Below are positions 1 to 4,544 of a DNA stretch of 5,660 bases, piece after piece; positions within the stretch are counted from its first letter, which is position 1, and the number at the start of each line of letters is the position of its first letter. Origin of the DNA: an uncultured Actinoplanes sp. (lineage in GTDB: Bacteria; Actinomycetota; Actinomycetes; Mycobacteriales; Micromonosporaceae). The notes beneath the pieces were generated by a model. The model made no database searches. It had not been told where the DNA came from and worked only from the letters and a program-made list of their open reading frames with translations. Made by a program: the position numbers and the translations under genes. Location of the stretch: NCBI GenBank assembly GCA_934667465.1, contig CAKUMG010000442.1, positions 1-5,660 on the forward strand, written 5' to 3'.

Positions 1-300
1 ATCCTGGACACACGCGCCGAGCGGCTCGCCCCCGGCGGCGACGCCTGGAACGAGGTCGCTCCCCAGCTCGCGGCCAAGCGGCTCAACGCCAGGGGCACGG
101 CCGAGGAGCAGGTGGCCCGCTGGGTGGAGACCGGCTGTGCCGTGGTGCGGCTCACCCCCGTCGAGGACACCACCGTCAGCGCCCCGGACCTGCCCGCCGA
201 TTCCGGGGCCGAGCCGCCCCGGGCGACCCCGGCGCGGGTGGAGGTGCGGCGCCCGTTCCGCCTGCACCGCGTACCGCGTAAGAAGATCCGCAAGAGCTGA
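1..300 (+). CDS. C-terminal part of an unrecognised protein (5'-truncated by window edge)
   Basis: An open frame enters from the left edge in frame 1 and stops at TGA 298-300, giving 99 visible residues. An ATG-like start near 112 (GTG) lies inside this frame and is unlikely to be the real start because the frame is open and protein-like before it. The visible part has a Trp/Lys/Arg-containing segment (GDAWNEVAPQLAAKRLNA), then RWVETGCAVVRLTPV, which looks like a final helix and beta strand of a small alpha/beta or split-barrel fold. A Pro/Ala-rich linker follows, then a basic tail rich in Arg and Lys (ending RKKIRKS). The strand-like VVRLTPV ending is reminiscent of pyridoxamine-phosphate-oxidase-like flavin proteins, but I cannot confirm that. 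It ends 50 nt before the next gene, which appears to have its own promoter. Coding status is well supported by reading-frame and codon bias; function is unknown. Confidence 0.75.
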   Translation: MLDTRAERLAPGGDAWNEVAPQLAAKRLNARGTAEEQVARWVETGCAVVRLTPVEDTTVSAPDLPADSGAEPPRATPARVEVRRPFRLHRVPRKKIRKS

Positions 301-338
301 GCAACACCCGCTGTCCGGCCGGGACGCCCGTCAGGGCC

Positions 339-344
339 TAGGCT
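339..344 (+). promoter_or_regulatory. -10 element of a probable leaderless promoter for the MgtE-N/CBS gene
   Basis: TAGGCT fits the actinobacterial -10 pattern TANNNT. Its last T is at 344, seven bases before the GTG at 351, so transcription would start on the first base of the start codon. No Shine-Dalgarno-like purine run lies between 325 and 350, which agrees with a leaderless message. No convincing -35 hexamer is visible 17-18 bases upstream, as is common for such promoters in high-GC genomes. The mrp gene has the same arrangement at the same spacing, which strengthens both calls. Confidence 0.55.
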
Positions 345-350
345 GGCAGC

Positions 351-1649
351 GTGACCATGGGGACGCGGGTTTTCTTGGCGCGCCTGGCCGCGCTGCCGGT
401 TTTCGACCCCAACGGCGACCGCGTCGGCCGGGTGCGCGACGCCGTCGTGCGGCTGCGGACCACCAACCGGCCGCCGCAGGTGGTGGGGCTGGTGGCCGAG
501 ATGGCCCTGCGCCGCCGGATCTTCCTGCCCATCGGGCGGGTCACGGCCATGGACGCCGAGGCGGTCGTGCTCGGCACCGGCATCATCAACCTGCGGCGCT
601 TCGAGAAGCGCCCCAACGAGCTGCTGGTGCTGGCGGACCTGCTCGACCGGCGGGTCAGCGTCGAGCCCGAGGACGGCGAGGGGCCGGTCAAGACCGGCAC
701 GGTCGTCGACCTCGGCATGGATCTCAACCGCAACAACGAGTGGCTGATCACCCGGGTCGCCGTGCGGCAGAACACCGGCCGGCTGGCCCGTCGCGGGCAC
801 ACCTACCAGGCCGACTACGACCGGGTGAAGGGGCTGGTCGGCCCGACCGACACCCAGGGCAACGCCAACCTGGTCGCGCTGCTGGAGCAGATGCGCCCCG
901 CCGACATGGCGAACGCCCTGCAGGACCTGCCGGACGCCCGCCGCAACGAGGTGGCATCCGCGCTGAGCGACCGCACGCTCGCAGACGTGCTCGAGGAGCT
1001 GCCCGAGCACGACCAGGTGGAGATCCTGATCCAGCTCGACCGGGAGCGCGCCGCGGACGTGCTCGAGCGGATGGACCCGGACGACGCCGCCGACCTGCTC
1101 GCCGAGCTGCCGAAGGCCGAGCAGGCCGTCCTGCTCGACCTGATGGAGCCCGAGGAGGCGGCCCCCGTCCGGCAGCTGATGAGCTACACCCCCGGCACGG
1201 CGGGCTCGGTGATGACCTCGGAGCCGGTGATCATGACGCCGGACGCGACGGTCGCCGAGGCGCTCGCCCGGATCCGCGAGCCCGAGCTCTCCCCCGTCGT
1301 CGCGGCGCAGGTTTTCGTCGCGCGCGCGCCTTCCGCGACGCCGAGTGGGAAATACCTCGGCATGGTCCATTTCCAGCGACTCCTGCGGGAACCGCCCGCC
1401 TCGATCCTGGGCGGTCTGCTCGAGACCGACCTCGACCCGCTGCGGCCGGAGACCGGCCTGACCGAGATCACCCGCCGGATGGCGACCTACGACATGGTGG
1501 CCATGCCGGTGGTCGACAGCTCCTACCGGCTGGTGGGCGCCGTGACGGTGGACGACGTGCTGGACCACAGCCTGCCCCGGGACTGGCGTGACCGCGACGC
1601 CGACGTGGTCGAGGAGCCGGTCGGCATCCTGCCGGGGGCGGAACGATGA
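351..1649 (+). CDS. Soluble PRC-barrel-like / MgtE N-terminal / CBS-pair protein without transporter domain
   Basis: A 432-residue protein with no hydrophobic membrane helices. Residues about 14-97 begin with VFDPNGDRVGRVRD, a PRC-barrel-like unit, and a second similar unit seems to follow at about 100-165. Residues about 172-280 are an MgtE N-domain: alpha-helical repeats with LPxxxxxEV and ERMDPDDAADLLAELP motifs. The MgtE junction signature SYTPGTAGSVMT (278-289) leads into two CBS motifs (about 283-350 and 355-407; IMTPDATVAEAL and AMPVVDSSYRLVGAVTVDDVLDH). In true MgtE channels this cytosolic module senses Mg2+ and is followed by five transmembrane helices; here the protein ends after CBS2. 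A regulatory or sensing role for Mg2+ or adenine nucleotides is therefore inferred from the family. It should not be annotated as a Mg2+ transporter. The GTG at 351 is chosen because it sits 7 nt after a -10 box; ATG 357 is the alternative, and neither has a Shine-Dalgarno. Its TGA overlaps the next ATG (ATGA at 1646-1649), so the two are translationally coupled. I recall a similar protein, Rv1232c, in M. tuberculosis. Confidence 0.93.
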   Translation: MTMGTRVFLARLAALPVFDPNGDRVGRVRDAVVRLRTTNRPPQVVGLVAEMALRRRIFLPIGRVTAMDAEAVVLGTGIINLRRFEKRPNELLVLADLLDRRVSVEPEDGEGPVKTGTVVDLGMDLNRNNEWLITRVAVRQNTGRLARRGHTYQADYDRVKGLVGPTDTQGNANLVALLEQMRPADMANALQDLPDARRNEVASALSDRTLADVLEELPEHDQVEILIQLDRERAADVLERMDPDDAADLLAELPKAEQAVLLDLMEPEEAAPVRQLMSYTPGTAGSVMTSEPVIMTPDATVAEALARIREPELSPVVAAQVFVARAPSATPSGKYLGMVHFQRLLREPPASILGGLLETDLDPLRPETGLTEITRRMATYDMVAMPVVDSSYRLVGAVTVDDVLDHSLPRDWRDRDADVVEEPVGILPGAER

Positions 1650-2254
1650 CGGAGCTGCGCCGGGAGCGCACCGAGCGGGTCGAGCGCCTCGACCGCCTGG
1701 ACCAGCCGGTCGAGCCGGGACGGGTCCGGCTGCCACGCTTCGACCCGGAGGCCTTCGGGCAGTGGTCGGAGAACATCGCCCGCTACATGGGCACGGCGAA
1801 GTTCATCGTCTACATGACGATCGTCATCGCGGCCTGGTTCGCGTGGAACACGCTGGCGCCGCCCGGGCTGCGCTTCGACCCGTACACCTTCACGTTCCTG
1901 ACCTTGATCCTGTCGCTCCAGGCCTCCTATGCCGCGCCGCTGATCCTGCTCGCGCAGAACCGCCAGACCGACCGGGACCGGCTGGGGATGGAGGAGGACC
2001 GGCGCCGGGCTGCCATGCAGAAGGCCGACACCGAATACCTCGCGCGGGAGATCGCCGCGTTGCGCATCGCGCTGGGCGAGGTCACGACCCGTGATTTCGT
2101 ACGCTCGGAGCTGACCCGTCTCGCCGACGAGCTCGACGAGGCCGCGTCCCGGCGGCACAAGCTCGAGCGCAAGGAGGACCGCGCCGAGGACGAGATCGTG
2201 CGGCACAAGCAGGAGCGCAAGGAACGCAAGGAGCGCAAGGAAGAGCGCTCCTGA
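1646..2254 (+). CDS. DUF1003 family membrane protein
   Basis: A 202-residue protein of the DUF1003/COG4420 type, function unknown. An Arg/Glu-rich cytoplasmic head (1-45) precedes two membrane segments, about 51-69 (AKFIVYMTIVIAAWFAWNTL) and 81-103 (the TFTFLTLILSLQ region). The family hallmark follows: ASYAAPLILLAQNRQ with the NRQ at 105-107, then DRDR. The rest (about 108-202) is a long, highly charged, heptad-like helix ending in repeated ERK/KER units. With two membrane passes, both the head and the long tail would be cytoplasmic. ATG 1646 overlaps the upstream stop and has a weak GGGGGCGGA ribosome-binding sequence at 1634-1642, so translation is probably coupled to the MgtE-N/CBS gene. 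That suggests the two products are made in fixed ratio and may interact, with this protein perhaps a membrane partner for the soluble sensor; this is inference. Rv1231c of M. tuberculosis is, as I recall, the equivalent gene in the same position. Confidence 0.92.
   Translation: MTELRRERTERVERLDRLDQPVEPGRVRLPRFDPEAFGQWSENIARYMGTAKFIVYMTIVIAAWFAWNTLAPPGLRFDPYTFTFLTLILSLQASYAAPLILLAQNRQTDRDRLGMEEDRRRAAMQKADTEYLAREIAALRIALGEVTTRDFVRSELTRLADELDEAASRRHKLERKEDRAEDEIVRHKQERKERKERKEERS
2213..2239 (+). repeat. Three in-frame copies of a 9-nt unit (GAR CGC AAG) in the DUF1003 tail
   Basis: GAGCGCAAG, GAACGCAAG and GAGCGCAAG lie head to tail at 2213-2221, 2222-2230 and 2231-2239 and encode ERK three times. 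A related GAG CGC follows at 2243-2248. The unit matches codon boundaries, so it can expand or contract without a frameshift. It lies at the extreme C-terminus of the DUF1003 protein. Confidence 0.85.
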
Positions 2255-2262
2255 CACCGACG

Positions 2263-2268
2263 TAAGCT
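2263..2268 (+). promoter_or_regulatory. -10 element of a probable leaderless promoter for mrp
   Basis: TAAGCT (pattern TANNNT) ends at 2268, seven bases before the ATG at 2275, the spacing expected when transcription begins on the start codon. The 20-nt gap after the DUF1003 stop holds no Shine-Dalgarno sequence, so mrp would be poorly translated from a read-through transcript unless it is coupled. The stretch TAAGCTGGTCGCATG closely parallels TAGGCTGGCAGCGTG before the MgtE-N/CBS gene. No clear -35 hexamer is visible; the upstream bases are inside the DUF1003 repeat tail. Confidence 0.6.
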
Positions 2269-2274
2269 GGTCGC

Positions 2275-3423
2275 ATGTCCGCTCCCGCCCCCACCGTCGA
2301 GGACGCGATCCAGGCCGCCCTCGCCACGGTCGACGACCCCGAGATCCGCCGGCCGATCACCGAGCTCGGCATGGTCAAGGGCTTCACCGTCGCCGCCGGC
2401 AAGGTCTCCGTCGAGCTGCTGCTCACCGTGGCCGGATGCCCGCTGCGCGACAAGCTCACCAACGACATCACCGCCGCCCTGACCCGGATCCCCGGGATCG
2501 AGGCGGTCGACATCGACTTCGGCGTCATGACCGAGGAGCAGCGCAAGGCCCTGCAGGCGCAGTTGCGCGGCGGCGGCCAGAGCGCCGAGCCGGTCATCCC
2601 GTTCGCCCAGCCCGGCTCGAAGACCCGGGTCTACGCGGTCGCCAGCGGCAAGGGCGGCGTCGGCAAGTCCAGCGTCACCGTCAACCTCGCGGCGGCGCTC
2701 GCCAAGCGCGGCCTGAGCGTCGGCGTGGTCGACGCCGACATCTACGGCCACTCCGGCCCGCGGATGCTGGGCGTCGACGGCCGGCCCACCCGGGTCGAAG
2801 AGATGATCATGCCGCCGCAGTCGCACGGGGTGAAGGTCATCTCGATCGGCATGTTCACCGCCGGCAACGCCGCCGTGGTCTGGCGCGGCCCGATGCTGCA
2901 CCGGGCGCTCCAGCAGTTCCTCGCCGACGTGTTCTGGGGCGACCTCGACGTCCTGCTCCTCGACCTCCCGCCGGGCACCGGCGACGTCGCCATCTCGCTG
3001 GCGCAGCTACTGCCCAACGCCGAGATCCTCGTCGTCACCACGCCGCAGATGGCCGCCGCCGAGGTCGCCGAGCGGGCGGGCGCGATCGCGCTCCAGACGC
3101 ACCAGCGGCTGGTCGGCGTCGTGGAGAACATGAGCTGGCTCGAGATGCCCGACGGCTCCAGGATGGAGGTCTTCGGGGCCGGCGGCGGCGAGACCGTCGC
3201 GCAGTCGCTCACCAAGACCATGGGCGCGTCGGTGCCGCTGCTGGGTCAGATCCCGCTCGACACGCGGGTCCGCGAGGCCGGTGACGCAGGCACGCCCATC
3301 GTCCTCGCCGACCCGGCGGCGCCCGCTGCCGTCGCGCTCGACGCCGTCGCCGACCGGCTCGCCGTTCGCCGCGAGTCGCTGGTCGGCAAGCCGCTCGGCC
3401 TGATGGTCACCACCAAGCGCTGA
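2275..3423 (+). CDS. mrp: Mrp/ApbC/NBP35-family P-loop ATPase, probable Fe-S cluster carrier
   Basis: A 382-residue cytoplasmic protein of full family length. Residues about 7-85 form a MIP18/DUF59 domain (VDDPEIRRPITELGMV; TVAGCPL with Cys55). A linker of about 30 residues leads to the ParA/MinD-like ATPase. Its deviant Walker A, SGKGGVGKSS, is at 124-133 with both the signature and catalytic Lys. DADIYGHSGPRMLG (153-166) and the Walker B-like LLLDLPPGTGD (227-237) follow, then VVTTPQMAAAEVAERA (253-268) and the Mrp-type GVVENMSWLEMPDG (281-294). The family loads Fe-S clusters onto apo-proteins in an ATP-dependent way. Oddly, the usual C-x-x-C after VVENMS that binds a bridging cluster in the dimer is absent; Cys55 is the only cysteine in the protein. 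The same substitution occurs, as I recall, in M. tuberculosis Mrp (Rv1229c), so it seems lineage-wide. ATG 2275 is supported by the promoter spacing and the N-terminal domain start. It ends 6 nt before a strong hairpin. Confidence 0.96.
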   Translation: MSAPAPTVEDAIQAALATVDDPEIRRPITELGMVKGFTVAAGKVSVELLLTVAGCPLRDKLTNDITAALTRIPGIEAVDIDFGVMTEEQRKALQAQLRGGGQSAEPVIPFAQPGSKTRVYAVASGKGGVGKSSVTVNLAAALAKRGLSVGVVDADIYGHSGPRMLGVDGRPTRVEEMIMPPQSHGVKVISIGMFTAGNAAVVWRGPMLHRALQQFLADVFWGDLDVLLLDLPPGTGDVAISLAQLLPNAEILVVTTPQMAAAEVAERAGAIALQTHQRLVGVVENMSWLEMPDGSRMEVFGAGGGETVAQSLTKTMGASVPLLGQIPLDTRVREAGDAGTPIVLADPAAPAAVALDAVADRLAVRRESLVGKPLGLMVTTKR

Positions 3424-3429
3424 CGTCCC

Positions 3430-3456
3430 CGGGCCGGTGGTGCTACCACCGGCCCG
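3430..3456 (+). terminator. Strong U-tract-less hairpin downstream of mrp
   Basis: CGGGCCGGTGGT (3430-3441) pairs perfectly with ACCACCGGCCCG (3445-3456) around the loop GCT: a 12-bp, almost all-GC stem starting 6 nt after the mrp stop. No T-run follows on either strand, which is typical of actinobacterial hairpin terminators. Its symmetry means it could stop transcription arriving from either direction, which suits its position between converging transcription units. Confidence 0.8.
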
Positions 3457-3458
3457 CA

Positions 3459-3499
3459 GCGGGTTCCCGCCACTGGCCGGGGTCCGGCCACTGACCCGC
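3459..3499. terminator. Second, nested GC-rich foldback in the convergent gap
   Basis: An inner hairpin TGGCCGG (3474-3480) / CCGGCCA (3484-3490) with loop GGT sits inside an outer pair GCGGGT (3459-3464) / ACCCGC (3494-3499). A competing small hairpin GCGGG-TT-CCCGC is possible at 3459-3470. It may act as the terminator for transcription coming leftward from htrA-tatB. It could also be a structured remnant only. Confidence 0.45.
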
Positions 3500-3560
3500 C
3501 GCCCGGCAGGCCTGGTCCCCGCGGCACGCCGACAGTGCCCGGACCGTCTGCCGCAGCAGG

Positions 3561-4091
3561 GTGGTGCTCGATCAGCGCGACCTCGCGCCACCCCACCGGG
3601 CGCTCCCCGCGCAGCAGGGGCACAAGGCTGCTCCCGTCGACGCCGGGCGGTGGCCGGAGCCCGGCCCACTCGGCGAAGGTCGGGCGCAGGTCGATGTTCT
3701 CGGCCGGCAGGGTCACGGTCGTGCCGGGCGCGATCCCGGGCCCCGCCACGATCAGCGGCACGTTGACGTCGGTGTCGAAGGGCGTCTGCTTGCCCGGGCC
3801 GAGCCCGTGCTCCCCCATGTGCAGGCCGTTGTCCGAGCTGAAGACGATGGCCGTACGCTCCGCCACGCCCGCGCGTGCGAGGGTGGCCCGCAGCGACGCG
3901 ACCATCCGGTCCACCGACTGCACCGCCCGGACCCGCTCGCGGAAGTCGCGGTCGATGAGCCGCACCTCCTCCGCCGTCAGGGGCTTGTGCCCGGCCAGCC
4001 ACGGGCTCGCCGCGGTCGGCAGCTTGCCGAACGACGCGGGCCGGGGCGCCTCGACGTCCGCGAACGCCTCCGCGTCGCGCGGTGCCGGGGT
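3561..4091 (-). pseudogene. Sulfatase internal fragment (both ends missing)
   Basis: Reading leftward from about 4091, the frame gives about 177 residues of clear sulfatase sequence: TPAPRDAEAF, then a helix with DRDFRERVRAVQSVDRMV, then IVFSSDNGLHMGEHGLGPGK followed by QTPFDTDVNVPLIVAGPGI. The segment ends with DGSSLVPLLRG and a last family-like stretch, VALIEHH, at 3561-3566. The Asp-Asn of SDNG (metal ligands) and the Lys of GKQTPF (sulfate contact) are present. The N-terminal half with the C/S-x-P-S-R formylglycine site is absent: upstream of 4091 the same frame is just the antisense-free shadow of tatB. The usual C-terminal Tyr-Asp-Leu/Asp-Pro region is also missing, and the frame instead runs on without similarity through the terminator into the back of mrp. 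With no start, no active site and no proper end, it cannot be an active sulfatase. A full sulfatase is about 450-500 residues. Confidence 0.78.
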
Positions 4092-4513
4092 CAGGTGGCG
4101 TCGAGGTCGAACGTGCGGGCCGCGGGCTTGGGGGCGGGGGCCGGGGCGGGCGCGGCCGGCGCCGGGGTGCTCGGCTCGGTGAGGTTGGACTTGACGCCGT
4201 TGAGCTCGGTCTTCACCCCGTTGACGTCCGACTTGACGTCCTCGAAGAGGTTCTGCAGCGGCTTGCGGATCGCCGCCTCGTCGTCCTCGGAGAGCACGTG
4301 CTTGCGGATGAAGGCCTTCGGGTGCAGGTCCTGCAGCTGGATGTCGGTGCCCAGCTCGCGGCTCAGGTCGGTGGTGGCGCTCTGGGCCATCTTGCGCAGG
4401 TTGCGCAGCAGGCGCAGGCCGTCGCCGATCACCTTGGGCAGTCGTTCCCCGAAGATCAGCAGGGCGAGCATCAGGAGCGCGCCGATTTCCCACCAGTTCA
4501 GGTTCTCGAACAC
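4091..4513 (-). CDS. tatB: Sec-independent (twin-arginine) protein translocase subunit TatB
   Basis: A 140-residue protein with the TatA/B plan: a short N-terminal membrane helix (about 8-22), the FGERLPKV hinge (21-28), an amphipathic helix (about 28-55), then a variable polar part. TatB works with TatC in the inner membrane to receive folded proteins carrying twin-arginine signals. Glu9 in the helix start fits TatB. The segment HPKAFIRKHVLSEDDE (64-79) and the last residues FDLDAT resemble M. tuberculosis TatB (TPRAALTKHLLDGDD and a FDSDAT end, from memory), favouring TatB over TatA. The usual Gly-Pro before ERLP is Gly only. Residues 93-113 hold three heptads of VKxxxNG type, followed by a Pro/Ala-rich linker (114-132). 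Start is GTG 4513, preceded by GGGAAGG (4528-4522) with 8-nt spacing. It lies 31 nt after htrA on the same strand, so they are probably cotranscribed. Confidence 0.93.
   Translation of the reverse strand: MFENLNWWEIGALLMLALLIFGERLPKVIGDGLRLLRNLRKMAQSATTDLSRELGTDIQLQDLHPKAFIRKHVLSEDDEAAIRKPLQNLFEDVKSDVNGVKTELNGVKSNLTEPSTPAPAAPAPAPAPKPAARTFDLDAT
4175..4237 (-). repeat. Three tandem 21-nt / 7-residue repeats inside tatB
   Basis: Residues 93-99 VKSDVNG, 100-106 VKTELNG and 107-113 VKSNLTE are encoded by 4237-4217, 4216-4196 and 4195-4175. The DNA copies are recognisably related, so this looks like a tandem duplication of one heptad. Val/Leu at a/d-like positions would extend an amphipathic helix. 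Confidence 0.75.
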
Positions 4514-4521
4514 GGCGGCCG

Positions 4522-4528
4522 CCTTCCC
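4522..4528 (-). promoter_or_regulatory. Shine-Dalgarno of tatB
   Basis: On the minus strand GGGAAGG is followed by 8 nt and then the GTG start at 4513. It decides the non-ATG start, and it contrasts with the two plus-strand genes here that lack any such site. Confidence 0.7.
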
Positions 4529-4544
4529 AGCCCGTGAGGGCGTC

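Larger units (their letters stand above)
3424..4090. other. Convergent gap without an intact gene
   Basis: Between the mrp stop and the tatB stop no frame on either strand carries a complete recognisable protein. The left 80 bases hold two GC-rich foldbacks. 3500-3560 shows nothing I can name. The remainder is the minus-strand sulfatase fragment. Long open frames crossing here on both strands are a by-product of high GC content. Confidence 0.7.

Noticed and set aside
311..330. Possible terminator after the first partial gene (GTCC GGCCG GGAC)
   Set aside because: The stem is only 4 bp and no better than expected in such GC-rich DNA.
137..1591. Long plus-strand open frame (484 codons) overlapping the first two genes
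   Set aside because: The translation is Arg/Pro/Gly/Ala-rich low-complexity sequence, typical of an off-frame reading of high-GC coding DNA; the other frame has clear MgtE-N/CBS motifs.
351..1649. Annotation as magnesium transporter MgtE
   Set aside because: There are no hydrophobic segments long enough for membrane helices and the protein ends after CBS2; only the cytosolic sensor module is present.
2251..2256. CTGACA as a -35 box for mrp
   Set aside because: It is only 6 nt from the proposed -10, far short of the 16-19 nt needed, and it overlaps the DUF1003 stop codon.
1523..2901. Minus-strand open frames behind DUF1003 and mrp
   Set aside because: No recognisable domains, biased composition, and they lie opposite well-supported genes.
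3246..3560. Continuation of the sulfatase frame into the mrp 3' end on the minus strand
   Set aside because: Family similarity stops at VALIEHH; the rest is Pro/Gly/Arg-rich and antisense to mrp, so it was not included in the fragment.
4091..4513. TatA instead of TatB
   Set aside because: The length, Glu near the helix start, the RKHVLSEDDE segment and the FDLDAT end fit actinobacterial TatB; TatA is usually under 100 residues.
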